Of a stretch of DNA of 64,000 nucleotides, positions 24,005-35,000 are shown one piece after another. Source of the DNA: Chaetoderma sp. LZ-2023a (lineage: Eukaryota; Mollusca; Caudofoveata; Chaetodermatida; Chaetodermatidae); assembly GCA_034401795.1 (NCBI GenBank), contig CM067370.1:58701333-58765332 (forward strand), read 5' to 3'. The notes below the pieces were generated by a model. That model was not told the DNA's origin. It saw only the letters and a program-made list of their open reading frames with translations, and ran no database searches. The translations under genes and the position numbers were made by a program. The first letter of the stretch is position 1; each line of letters begins with the position of its first letter.

Positions 24005-24190
24005 GATCCCACACCCCAACCTCCCCACTCCTCACAAAGGGGCCGGGAGGTCTCTGACCTAAAGCCCCCACCCCTCCCACCCCACCCACCCCCAGGGTAC
24101 ATCAGGTCATAAGACCGCACGCACCTCCCCCCCCCCACCCACCCAGCACCTACCCCATCCCTTCCCCACCCCCGTTAGGCCCAGGTTAGG
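24005..24190. repeat. C-rich tract
   Basis: Runs of CCCACC and CCCC dominate; the minus strand has many G3-G4 runs and could form G-quadruplexes. No gene is visible. Confidence 0.6.
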
Positions 24191-24856
24191 CCCTCCCCAT
24201 CACCCACGGCCAAGCATCAGGAGCACATAGACAAAGCGAAGAAATGCTGTGTGCGGCGCCTTTTGTACTCTCCAGAGAGCATATCTGCTGTTTTTACATC
24301 AAGTTTTGATTGGCCAGAAGCGTAATGACGTAGTATTATTTGGGAAAACTCTCTAATTTGACATGTCTATAAATCACATGTATAACCTAATTACTCATTT
24401 TATCAATATATGGCTACGAATATTTGTTTGGACGACTGTCTGTGTTATAAATTCGTTCAGAATTATGTTTTCATTGCTGGATAAAGTTGTGAACACCCCC
24501 AAAAAATCTAATAATGCTTGAACAAGATGATAGGCCGTGACCTCTCTAACCCGGGGCGTGGCTAGTCAAGAGGGTGCAACAAAATTCCCACGGTTGAATT
24601 ATGTCAAGCGGCGGGTTACAGCAGTTCTCTTGAATTTTTCGTGTATTTACATCAAATAGATACTATTTTTCGGCATCAGAATATACCATTCTTATTCTCA
24701 CATGGCCTGAAATGAGCTATGATAAATACAAAAGGTGCCGTGTTCCCTCTAGCATGTCATTCCGACATCTTAAATGGCAGACCCCCGATAAATGACGTCA
24801 TGGGTGTGGTTTACTATACGCATTTCCGTGTTTTAAAATCGGCTCTTTCCTTGCTC

Positions 24857-25008
24857 AAGCATTTGTATGTTTGTTACAAACGTTGTAATTGACCTTGACC
24901 TCTCATTCAATTCAATTTGGTGAAATGCCCAATTAATATCGAACTTACTGAACAAAGCACTTTGATGTAAATCTTGTAGTACTTCGTCTACAGTAGGAAG
25001 TATAAATG
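24857..25008 (-). pseudogene. Gypsy reverse transcriptase, N-terminal part
   Basis: The minus strand carries FILPTVDEVLQDLHQSALFS, then KFDINWAFHQIELNERSRSI and TTFV. These are RT motifs with the first catalytic Asp (FSKFDIN). This is the piece of the RT missing from 22141. It is cut at about 25008 by a LINE fragment, so protease, gag and the RT start are gone. Confidence 0.85.
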
Positions 25009-25500
25009 CAATCGAAAATGTCCAAAGACGGGCAACCAAACTTGTTCCTGGTATGCGTAATCTACCATATCACGTACGCCTCCAAAAGTTAAAATTACCA
25101 ACATTAGTATTTAGAAGATTGCGTGGCGACATGAGCGAGTTATATAAAATTCTCAGCAATAAATATGACCAAGTTACTGCAGACCTTATTGAGCGACAAG
25201 ACACAAATAGCATAACTCGAGGCCACAGCCTAAAAATTAAGAAAATAAGACCAAGACTCAATATACGAAAGTTTTCTTTCCCGTTGCTCTGTACTGATCA
25301 ATGGAATAAACTACCCGAATCCGTTATCAGCGCCCCCTCAGTGAATTCTTTCAAAGCTAGACTAGACAAGCTATGGGAAAATCATCCATTGCGCTATAAC
25401 TACGACTGTGAACCCATCTGTAATATTTATACTCCAGAATCATTATAACATAGCCAATGTATAATTGTTAATAACAACGTAATAACATTAAAATGAACCA
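25009..25500 (+). mobile_element. CR1-like LINE, 5'-truncated 3' end
   Basis: An open frame gives IENVQRRATKLVPGMRNLPY at its start, then LPTLVFRRLRGDMSELYKIL, then SITRGHSLK, then QWNKLPESVISAPSVNSFKA and RLDKLWE. This is the C-terminal tail following the RT in CR1/L2-clade LINEs. The start in mid-protein is the usual 5' truncation. It interrupts the gypsy RT, so it arrived later. No poly(A); the tail is AT-rich. Confidence 0.8.
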
Positions 25501-25556
25501 TAAATATATGCAGCCCATTCCTGACGTTAGAGGCCATCCTAGAGGCCATCCTAGTA

Positions 25557-25704
25557 GATTTAATTCGGATTTAACCTATAACTTTACTTTGGAAATAAGA
25601 CATACAATCTAATTTAACATGTGCCTATTTAATTGGTCATAAAACAACAACGTTCACATCGTTGCCAGATAGTCGTCAGATTACTAACATTGACAGACAC
25701 TACA
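25557..25704 (-). mobile_element. 5' LTR of the compact gypsy element
   Basis: Direct copy of 19345-19492 with about ten differences. On the minus strand it is the upstream LTR, but its expected neighbours (primer site, gag, protease) are absent. Only about 50 bp separate it from the LINE fragment. Confidence 0.8.
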
Positions 25705-26420
25705 ATCAGGTGACCGATTTCGATTTGATGCACGTACGCAGTGGGGAGGCGAATTAGGACCACCTTGTTTGACATGTCTGTGTTCTTTTTTTTTGCACTG
25801 AAGGGTTGCTCAGGTCATTCCAATAATGACTATATCGTTAATTAACAGGAGGTATGCGCAGTTGAGCTGGTGGCATGGTATCTTCACCATGCCTGTCGTA
25901 TTGGAATTCTCCTGATCCTCTGAGCTGCACTGAATGTTTAGATTGTGGCTGTTGCAACTGCTTCGGTAATCTGCTAGGAAGCATAGAAGAATTTGTAAAT
26001 ATTTGGGATGTGGGTGTACTAATATCAATCTGATTGACCACTCCATGCCACACATAATCCCCCTTTCTGTTGGTTTGGAAAAGGATGGGTATGCTCAGGT
26101 GGATCCTGCATGGATGTTTTGTTTTCTTGCATATGAACTGGGTTTGAGACATTTGCTGAGTCGTTAGTTTGATTCTGGTAGAACCAGCAGCATTGACAAT
26201 CTGTTAGCATTACTTTTAGCTGTGAGCTTCCATAGCCCATACATTGACGTGTTGACTGTGCTCTTTGGACTGAGTCTAGGAACTGGGATCAGCAGGCAGA
26301 TTTTGCTCAATATTTTTCAGCCTATCAGGTTCGCCTGAAGGGATACTCAGAGAGGCGGAAATTACACAGCAAGAACAAGAGGTTAGCCTAGCACAGCCTC
26401 CCTCAAAATAGAATGGAAAC
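25705..26420 (-). other. Unrecognised region with short Gln/Pro/Ser-rich frames
   Basis: Minus-strand frames at 26240-26025 and 26152-25838 are rich in Gln, Asn, Ser and Pro, similar in flavour to the LINE first-ORF region at 17.3-19.0 kb. No domain is recognised. Confidence 0.25.
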
Positions 26421-26429
26421 ATCAGGTCA

Positions 26430-27042
26430 ACAAAGGAATATCAAGCTTCTGGGCCACGCACCTATGGGACACAGCATCTGGAATGTCAACCATGCAGTTT
26501 ATGTCACAGTCAATGATCACACTTGAGAATGGTCCAACTCCAATCTGGTCAGAGTCCACAGCAACTCTATGGAGACCGAGAAGGCTATCGTCAAGGCCAG
26601 ACTCCTGACCAGAACCTATCAACTCCAGTCTCCCGTGGCAAAATGGGACAGAAAAGGCACCATCTCTTCAGCCTGTCGGCTATGTAACTACGGCAACGAG
26701 GATACCTCACACTTCCTGGTATCCTGCGCCGCCTTGACAGAGATTCGACAGCCACACTCTCTCCAACTGTACAGAGCAATCCAGTGCAAGCCGAATGATG
26801 AAACCGTGACCCTGCTGCTGCTCAATCCACTGCATCCTGACATACCAGCATCAATATCAGTAAAACACATATCCTTGATTGAATCATTCAGCAGAGACTG
26901 GATTCTAACCTGTCACAAAGAAAGAACCCGTCTCCTGACAGCTCTACGTCAGGACCACTGACACACTGCACGTACATGTTTCTTCGTTCCTGTCTGCTGT
27001 TGTGTTTTTTGCGTCATAATTAATTATCGTTATTATGTTGCT

Positions 27043-27073
<31 letters not shown>
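26430..27073 (+). mobile_element. LINE 3' end with CCHC motif and (TCAA)n tail
   Basis: An open frame (about 26430-26961) includes KAIVKARLLTRTYQLQS and CRLCNYGNEDTSHFLVSCAA, a CX2C...HX4C zinc-binding motif found at the C-terminus of several LINE polyproteins, then the stop and a short 3' UTR ending in a TCAA tetranucleotide run (27044-27073). Such tandem tetranucleotide tails replace poly(A) in some LINE clades. The RT is missing through 5' truncation. Confidence 0.75.
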
Positions 27074-27074
<1 letters not shown>

Positions 27075-27600
27075 CATTCTATTTCTGTAGGTAGGCTGCT
27101 ACTAGCCTGTTATGCGAGATTTTAAAAACAATTAGATTTCCGTATATGTTAGCATAATAGTAATCTGTGTTTATGTCGGCAGCATAATAGTCGTAATATA
27201 CTGGTTGGGTAGCCCACAGTTTATCAACTCTCCCCTCAAATGATGCTATTGTTGGTGCTTCTATTACATGGGATGGGAGGCTATTCCATATGTTCACCAC
27301 TCTATACTTAAAGGAATATTTTAGGATGTTTAAGCGGGGCCGAGGTTTATACAATTTTAAACTATGCCCTCTGGTTATAGATTCTTGTCTTAGTTCACAG
27401 AAATCGCATTCATCTGGGTCATACTTTTTTGTTATTATTTTATAAGCTTCTATAATGTCGCCTCTTAATCTACGATATGCAAGTGTTGGTATGTTAAGTT
27501 TTCTAAACCTCATTTCATAATTTAGGTGTGACAATCCTGGAACAGTTTTGGATGCTCTGCGCTGGACATTTGCTAACAAATCCATATGCTTTCAATATAA
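27075..27600 (-). mobile_element. CR1-like LINE 3' fragment
   Basis: The minus-strand frame 27585-27079 gives NVQRRASKTVPGLSHLNYEM, LPTLAYRRLRGDIIEAYKI-type residues, SITRGHSLKLYKPRPRLNIL, NIWNSLPSHVIEAPT and VDKLWAT. It is the same LINE tail as at 25009-25500 but a clearly diverged copy, and it is open for 168 codons. It lies tail to tail with the LINE at 26430-27073. Confidence 0.8.
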
Positions 27601-28217
27601 ACTGTTTTAAAACAGGTGGTTCATCACTTGGGGTAATCTGCATGTAAAAGAAGAAGAGGGAAATTTCGCAATGAAATCTCAAAGTATATGTTTGCATTTA
27701 GAACTTAGTACCACAAACATTTGATTTGTTGATCAATTATACAAGAGAGACGTATATATGGGTAATTGTTGAAATTGATTAAAAGTCATTGGATACCTTG
27801 TAGAAAATGAATTTCATCTTGTTGACACCAGATTTCGTTTGCAAAAGCCAAGTTCAAAGTTGCTTTATTTCATGGTTTTTCTATACATGTAAACAGAATC
27901 TAAACAGGCAGTCCATCAAAGGCATGGCGTATTGAGTGCCTTTGATGGACTCCTTACACACATTACAAAACATTTATACATTAACATATATATGACACAC
28001 ATTGACACAAGACAGTGGCACAGTGACAGAATGCTAAAAAGCTACCTTGATATGAAAACTTATACAGGGACTTGACTACCTGTCTGAGATTATTAGCCAG
28101 TAAATTAAGCTATTTGGGGATTTTATTAGCGATACAGATTTTCGGTTAGAAAGGATATGACTATGAGTCTCGCCTCAGACTTATAATGTACAATACATAC
28201 ATACATACATACATACA
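27601..28217. other. No gene; one hairpin and an (ATAC)n run
   Basis: AT-rich intergenic sequence. A perfect 15-bp inverted repeat, AGTCCATCAAAGGCA at 27910-27924 and its complement at 27937-27951 with a 12-nt loop, is present. An (ATAC)n microsatellite (28195-28217) is the target site of the next transposon. Confidence 0.6.
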
Positions 28218-28610
28218 TAGCGTGGAGTATCCAGTTTCGGGGCGCCTAAGCAGAAATTGCAAATAATTTAATAAATACTTTAGATATTTAAAAAATAAGT
28301 TGACTTACCTTGTTAGTGTCTTTATCCCTCACCAAGCTCCAAATTTGAAGAAAATACATGAAACGAAATGTCAAAACACAGCGCCAGAAGCTGATGACGT
28401 GTTTCACAAAAACGATGACGTCCTGTTTCGGTGATACCTCCTACAGGCGCATTCAAACGTTTGTACGCGGTTACGGCGTCATTAAATGTAACATGAATGA
28501 TCGGAAAACAAATTAATTCTTCAAACGTATAAAAACGGTTTGTATTTACATAGACACACTTCAACAGTTATTCCTCAGAATGACATGGACAGATGAACGT
28601 ATCATTTCTT

Positions 28611-30376
28611 CTAATGACTGGTTGAACAGCAGTATGTCAAATGAGTCCAGTGATTGCAGGTCTTGATGTCGCATTGTGCCCATTTTGTGAAGACCACCGA
28701 AACACAATTGTTAAGTTCTTTTGGTTGAAATAATTTACAAACACAACAGTTCTCGTCGTCATTATTGTCATCATCAGATATATCACTGCCATTAACAATT
28801 ACAGGACGTTCTTCCTGAAGGGCGGAGGAGCCTGGCTGTGGTGATGTGGATTGTTTGTTTGCAGTTTGTCTAAATGGTGGCTGGAATTTCTTTTGCTTTT
28901 TCGTTTGTAACAAATCTGTTGAACTACTGCGGATACTGGTTGATGGCCGCTTTCCTTTGTTTGCTTGCGTAGTTTGATAATCTTCAATTTTTTGTAGAGT
29001 CTCATTCTCAGTAATGGCCACACCGCTTACAATGTTGCTTACTGTCTGTCTGGTTTTCTTTTCAAATGTCTGCTTCTGGGCAATACAGCTGATAAGTGGT
29101 GCAAAGAATTCTGAATGTTCAAAGTTATCTGAATTGGATGCTGAGCCATTGTCATTTTCATTTTCGTTCGGTTTCTCAGGTGATGGCAGTGGGATGTATG
29201 CTGACGCTGGAGCTAGTTGTGAGAGCTTTATGACAGAAGCATCAAATGGAAATATTTCCGTACGCCTGAAAGCAGATTTGAGATTTCCTGGAGACAATGC
29301 GCTCTCATATGCTTTGGATGCTAAGGCTGACACATTGTATCTTGTAATATTTGAAGATGGATTATTTCTGATAAATTTGTGGCATTCAAAGTTATAGATC
29401 TTCTGTAGTGGTCCGAAACAAGCAACATCTAGTGGTTGGAGTAAATGACTTGTATGAGCAGGCAGTACGAAGAGGACGACATTATTATCTCGAGCCCAGT
29501 TGATTAGTGGTATATTTATATGTGACTTGTGACCATCAAATATAAGTAGAACTGGTTGTTCCTGGCATCCTCTTTGAATATACTTAATGAAATGTGACTG
29601 CAGAAACTCCTGGAATACATGAGTATCTGACCATCCACTGTCCCAGCTGATCCTGCTGTAGTTCCCTCCAATAGCTCATCTTTAAATCTCTTCCCTTTGA
29701 ATACGAAGAATGGGGGAATCATTGTTCCTATTGCATTGCCACAACCAAGAATAGTAGTGATACAAGAACGGGATGATGTGACTGCTGGTGTAAATTTCTC
29801 ACCACTGACAATGAAAGGGGGGGGTGGTGGTTTCTGTTTGGATTCCCTTTTCGTCGACATTATAAATGCATTCAGGTTTATCCTTAAGATTGTACTTAGT
29901 AAGAATTTTGTCAAGGCGGATGAATAATCACTGATGGCTTCTTCAGAAGCTGCTTTAGCCCTGTAATTAACTAAGGCTTGTGGTTTTCGGATTACCAGCT
30001 CTGGCCACCGCTTTATAAAGGACTGTCTAAACCAATTTTTTGTAAATGGGTGATCTCTGTGTCTCTTCTTCAAATAAACAGCATATTCAGAAGCCATGCT
30101 GATTACTTCGTTGCACGTATAACCATATCTGAGTTCTGCCATTGATCTTATGTGTTCTACAAACACTGCCTCTTCTTCCTGATCGAGAACTGGTGCAGGT
30201 CCTGATGATGTTGTTTCAAGATCTACCCTACCTAACACTCTTTCACGTAAAGTATTCTGAGGCACACCATAAATTATAGCGGATCTTCTCACAGAGAGTT
30301 TGTCTTCTATAACTGCTTGAAAAGCATTTGTCATAGTTGTTGGTGAATACAGACAGTATTTCGCAGTGTTCTGCAA
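28611..30376 (-). pseudogene. Pogo-type transposase, frameshifted
   Basis: Order along the minus strand: a Psq-type helix-turn-helix (SAIIYGVPQNTLRERV, about 30290), a CENPB-type HTH (AELRYGYTCNEVISMAS; FTKNWFRQSFIKRWP, 30160-30000), then a DDE domain. The first catalytic Asp lies in an out-of-frame NVDEKG (about 29855), the second in LIFDGHKSH (about 29533) and the third in LLQPLDVACFG (about 29430). A Lys/Ser-rich linker leads to a PHD-like Cys/His cluster (CCVCKLF ... CDIKTCNHW ... CC, 28745-28625). About 590 codons in total, a usual length for Tigger. Frames change near 29930, in the G8 run 29817-29824, and near 29640. The recorded start at 30376 is not ATG; a splice-acceptor-like TTTTCTCCATAG lies just upstream (about 30385-30405), so a 5' exon is possible. 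Confidence 0.8.
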
Positions 30377-30439
30377 TGGATGTGCCTATGGAGAAAAAAA
30401 ATGAGCATTTGTATGCATATACCAAATATGAGTGTAACA

Positions 30440-30650
30440 TTACTTTGCAGCGCGTGCATGCGTACGTGCGCGTGTGTGTGTGTGTACGTACGTGAATATG
30501 TGCGTGTGTGTGTGTGTGTGTGCGTGCATGTGTGTATATCCGTGTGTGTGTGTGCGTGTGTATGCGTCCGGAATACGTGTGTGCATATGTTGGTGCGTGA
30601 TCATATGCTTGCTGCGTGCGTGCATGAATGAATGTATGTGTACGTTTTGT
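30440..30650. repeat. TG-rich microsatellite in the transposon leader
   Basis: Interrupted (TG)n and (TGCG)n runs. The minus- and plus-strand frames over it are simple-sequence artefacts. Confidence 0.85.
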
Positions 30651-31509
30651 AGGCTCTAGATCTCATTTCATGCTTTTTCAATTTATCTTTGTAATTAGTA
30701 ATACGTGTGTGTTTGTAGATAAAGGATTTTCCATGAGCTTTAGCATACATTGTAGGCTTGGTTATTAAATACATGTACATGCGACTGGAGTCATATGGCT
30801 TAAACATTAGAAATAATGTGCCTACATTTCAGTACATTTCAATTTTGCTATAGGGATATTACAGCCAAATATCGCTTAGATCACATATGTACAGCTTATT
30901 GAAGAAAACTGCATATACTCATTGATTTTGCTAAAAATGTGCTAAGAACAGGCATTCCATTATTGACTTTTGAAACACCCTGTAAAGTATAGATTTTGAC
31001 ATGTGTCACGTGACATAAACAAACCAGACGACAGGGAGGCGTTTCCATTCACTGAAACAAAACAATTATGTTTTAAATGTAAAATACAGTAATTTAAAGG
31101 CATATATAATAAAAAGTAATAAGAAAACTGGCAATTTTTTACATAGTAAAGTTGATTTAGTGCCCACTTACCATTTTGAAGCGCATATTGAGAGAAAAAC
31201 GCGATAAATGTTAGCGATAATTACCATATTTTTTTACCACAAAATTATGACGTCATCTTCTTGTCGTTCGCTGATCATACCGCCTGTAAGTGACTATCGA
31301 CATGATCATAAGCGTTAAGTGCGTGGATCCATGGTTTATTAGAGTGCGCCGTGCGGCCTGGAACCTCCGTCTTCAGAGGATACGGAAGGTGCATTTTAAG
31401 CCCCACCTACAGGGCAGTGACGTCATCAGAACGCGCATTCTTACACAACGCATGCGTAACGAAAGTTCACCAAAACTAGAGCCTCGCCGTAACTGGATAC
31501 TCCACGATA

Positions 31510-33149
31510 CATACATATCATTGTGTTCCCTGTATTTGCGCATCCCCTCTCTTTGCGCATATGTATTCAGCCTCATGTGAGGGTTGTTCACGATCGGCAC
31601 GCACACATATTGGTTTACATGTCAATCTACAGTTATTCATTTTGCTCATGAAAGATTTTCTTAGCTTGAAATTGTGAAACTACTTGTCAATATACCTTTA
31701 AAGCAGTGCTGTTGAGTTCTGACACTGTCATATTATTTCACAATTTTCATATAGCTATTACAAAAAAAATTCCCAGAAGCATAAAAGATTAAGATTTGTA
31801 TCTATATTTGATAATTAAATAGATTCAGATGACATTTTTCCCCTTTAAGAATAATACAGACATTTCTACGCATTCATGGTCACCATTTGTCAAACTCACC
31901 TTTCAAATATGATACATATGTTATCATTGGTTAAGCTGCAGTAACAATGAGCTTATGTGAAATATATTTTAAAGGTGTGGTAGCATATGCTGCAAAATAT
32001 TTACTTTTTGTGGGTACGCCATTGGATTCGGTAGCTGCTCTTTTTGGGCTGTATTTTAGTTAGACAGATAATTAAAAAGTCAAGTTTCATACAGGTGAAT
32101 AAAAACCCATACTAGTTTCTTATATTTATCCAACAATTGAAATTTTTGCTCAGACTATTTATTAGAAGCCGATAATTGAAACGTGCGCAATATGTGGGTA
32201 CCATAGGATACATACAAACATACACATACATATACATACACACATACCAGGGTTTCAACAAACTTCTAAATACAGGAAGTCTGGAACTTTTTTGGGTAAT
32301 GCTATTGGGAGTCTAAGCTAGAAACATGAAGGTCTAAAATGGTTCAAATACATATAATTTGGTTAAAATCATTGTTTTTAGAGATATCAGGGCCAATAAT
32401 AGGAAGTCCAGGACTATTTTGGTATGTTTTGTGGAGTCCAGACATAAACTTTGATGTATATGTCATATATACATGTATTTAATATATATCTGTCTTCCAT
32501 TAAGCGGTGGGTGGGTAGGACTGTTCCTTCTCTGATGTTTACATAGATATATGCCACTATGTGCACAAACACACGACATTCAAACACATATTTATGGCAT
32601 TAATATTTACATACACACATACATATTTACTGACTTAAATAAACATATATTATACATATACTCCCTAATTACATCATTATCTCATTTTATTTAAATTTAG
32701 TTTGGAGTGGCTTATTATTATATAGGACTTTTGTATGCTACTGAGGGCGGGGTGGGGGGCAGGGAAGAGCTCATCACTGTAATATAAAGTTGAGATAGTT
32801 GGAGTTGTTAAGAATCGATAGATGCGTTGATCATATGTGGGCTATTTAAGTGTAGTAGTAGTAGTGAAAGTAAACTGTGAAGTATGTTTGTGTTTAGACT
32901 TATTACTTCAATTATTAGGTTAGGTTAGTTTATCTATAGTGGTGGTGGTGGAATGTCTTAGGCGTGTATTATTATTAATTAGCAGAGAATCTGTGACCGT
33001 CAGGTATAAATATATTAATTTAGTATTTGTCGATCATAGATTCCCTGGCAATCTTCTTAAATGATTTCAGGTTTAATATACTATCGCATATTTTTGCTGT
33101 TCCATAGTTTTGTGGCTGCTATTGTAATTCATCGTTTTCCTATTTCTGT
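31510..33149. other. No gene recognised
   Basis: AT-rich sequence. A ACATAC-type run occurs at 32208-32248. Weak similarity between GGAAGTCTGGAACTTTTTTGG (32275) and GGAAGTCCAGGACTATTTTGG (32402) suggests an old local duplication of about 127 bp. Nothing else seen. Confidence 0.5.
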
Positions 33150-34626
33150 TCATGTAAATTGAGTGTGTAAATTGTGTTTTGACCTAGTGTTGTGTTTGTG
33201 GATGTCGGTGCTTAGTGTGAAATTGGAGGCTATGGATTGTGGTAATGTATTGTGGTGAAACTCCTTTACAATGGTGTACATCTGTAGCTTGCCTATGGCC
33301 TTTAGTTTTAATAGCTTTTCTGACTTGAATATATTCTGGCCCTTTTCTGGTTTAGAAAAGAGTTTTAGTGCCTTTTTCTGTAGACTTTGTAGTTTTGTTA
33401 GGTTGCTTTTGTGTGTATTCGTCCAGATAGCGTTGCAGTAGGTGAGATGAGGAAGAACAATGGTGCAGTATAGTTTTAATTGTAGCTGGTGTCATGTAAG
33501 GTTTTAGTCTTTGTATGACACCTATGCCTCTTGCCACCTTTGCTGTTACCGTCTCGATTTGTTTGGCCCAGGTCAAATGTTTATCCAAATATACTCCCAA
33601 GATGGAGAATAGATCCCTGAGGAACACCACAAGTTAATTGCCTGTTTTCAGAGCATAACTCATTATATTGTACGCATTGTTTTCTTTTACTTAGGTAGTT
33701 CTGAAACCAGGTGAGTGCACGGCCTCTTATACCATAATAGGCATGTTTTTCTAGTAAGATCTGGTGGTTGATAGTGTCGAAAGCTTTTGAAAGGTCCAAG
33801 AAGATGCCTATTATACTTTGGGTTTTTTCCAGTGATTCAATAATTTTGTCTGTCATTTCGGCTATTGCCAATTATGTTGAATGTTTCTCACGAAATCCAT
33901 ATCGTGATTTGTATAAAATGGACTTTTTGTCCAGGTAATTTGTCAGTCGATTGTACATAAGGCACTCTAGTAACTTGGAGAAAAGTGGAAGTATGGAGAC
34001 TGGTTTGTAGTTTGAGAAGTTAGTAGAATCCTTGGCGTTATAAATTGGTGTAACATGTGCTATTTTTAGTTTTGATGAGAAAATGCCTTGTGCTAGGGAT
34101 AAGTTGCAAATGTGACTAAGTGGGATAAGGATATCCATAACACAGGTTTTATAAATGCGCCACTTAAAACCATCGATTCCGGAACTTCTTGGCTGGGTTG
34201 AGTTTGTTTAGAACGTTAAAGATCTCTTCAGTGTTAGTAGGGTTAACGAAGAATGATGATTGATAGCTGCCTGTAAGGTAATCCGAAATTTTTTTTCTTG
34301 GATATTGATTGGATTTTGTTCGAAAGTTCTGGTCCTATATTTACGAAATAATCATTGAATCCATTGGCAATTTCGAATTTATCGGTAATGACCTTATTCT
34401 TGTGGAGAAATTGTGTCTGTTGTGCCGTATTGATCTTGTTTAAAAGTGATTTAATGGTTTTCCATGTCTCTTTTATATCATTTTTGGACTGTTCAAATTT
34501 CTTGTTATAATATGTTTTCTTAGCTGTTTTTATTATTTGGTCTAATTTATTTCTATATTTTTTAAACTGAATTTCATTGTAGTTAGTTTGACACTTGATA
34601 AATGTTAAGACTGACAGTCTGTCCAA
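33150..34626 (-). pseudogene. CR1-like LINE: linker, RT part and C-terminal tail
   Basis: From 34626 down: the linker (FEQSKNDIKETWKTIKSLLN; GFNDYFVNIGPELS), then RT block 1 (LKIAHVTPIYNAKDSTNFSN, YKPVSILPLFSKLLE) at 34138-33872, then RT block with the first catalytic Asp (IGIFLDLSKAFDTINHQIL) and CGVPQGSIL at 33871-33600. The frame then jumps to ILGVYLDKHLTWAKQIETV, which normally lies after the YADD box, so the catalytic YADD block has been lost. The tail continues to about 33150 with YTIVKEFHHNTLP and KHNTRSKHNLHT. Frameshifts near 34140-34240 and 33870. RT would copy element RNA at the target nick; this copy is inactive. Confidence 0.85.
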
Positions 34627-34823
34627 ATATCTGTCACAGGGGCAGGTTGAGTCAGAGCAGACTCAGACTAAGGGATATACTGGTAAACATTATGACCCGA
34701 CAACGGGTGTCATACACCGCCCTCAGATTTTAGCGCAGAAATGAAATGAATGATATAATAAATGGTGGGCATATATCGTCCAAGGAGGGAGGGAGTATGA
34801 CTACTAGTTACTGGATTAACCTT
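34627..34823. other. Short spacer between LINE and DIRS element
   Basis: No feature recognised in this 197-bp stretch. Confidence 0.4.
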
Positions 34824-35000
34824 TTCTCCTTCGATCAATACTCACCATTCTGTTACTTCTGATATACAGCTGGCCTTGACAGCTGGCTCTAGGATTATAG
34901 ACTTAGAAAGCTTTACCGATTCCTTGGAACCGGGTACTCGGCTCCCAACTGCCGAGTACCCGTCTACCATAGAGCTCATTCTTGTTTGCATAGCAACAAG
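34824..35000 (+). repeat. DIRS left inverted terminal repeat
   Basis: The stretch from CTCCTTCGATCAATACTCAC through CAGCTGGCTCTAGGA, AACCGGGTACTCGGCTCCCA and CTGCCGAGTACCCG is complementary to 41690-41850. The outermost bases differ from the right ITR, as in DIRS1. An inner palindrome GGGTACTCGGC...GCCGAGTACCC lies at 34937-34970. Confidence 0.9.

Larger units (their letters stand above)
22142..24856. mobile_element. 2.7-kb insertion inside the gypsy RT gene
   Basis: The RT coding sequence stops at 22141 and resumes at 24857. The bases AAGC are present at both edges (22138-22141 and 24857-24860), and without the insert one AAGC makes the RT frame continuous. That is good evidence for an insertion with a 4-bp target duplication. 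The ends carry no obvious inverted repeats or poly(A). The insert contains a minus-strand frame (23030-22142), a CA microsatellite and a C-rich tract. Type unknown. Confidence 0.65.
28220..31507 (-). mobile_element. Pogo/Tigger-like DNA transposon, 3.3 kb
   Basis: The ends are terminal inverted repeats: CGTGGAGTATCCAGTT at 28221-28236 and its complement at 31491-31506, with matching flanks beyond. TA lies outside each end (28218-28219 and 31508-31509), the target duplication of the Tc1/mariner/pogo superfamily. The insertion is in an ATAC microsatellite, which resumes on the far side (ATACATACAT). A transposase gene occupies 30376-28611 on the minus strand. About 1.1 kb of non-coding sequence with a TG-rich microsatellite separates the gene from the right end. 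Confidence 0.85.
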
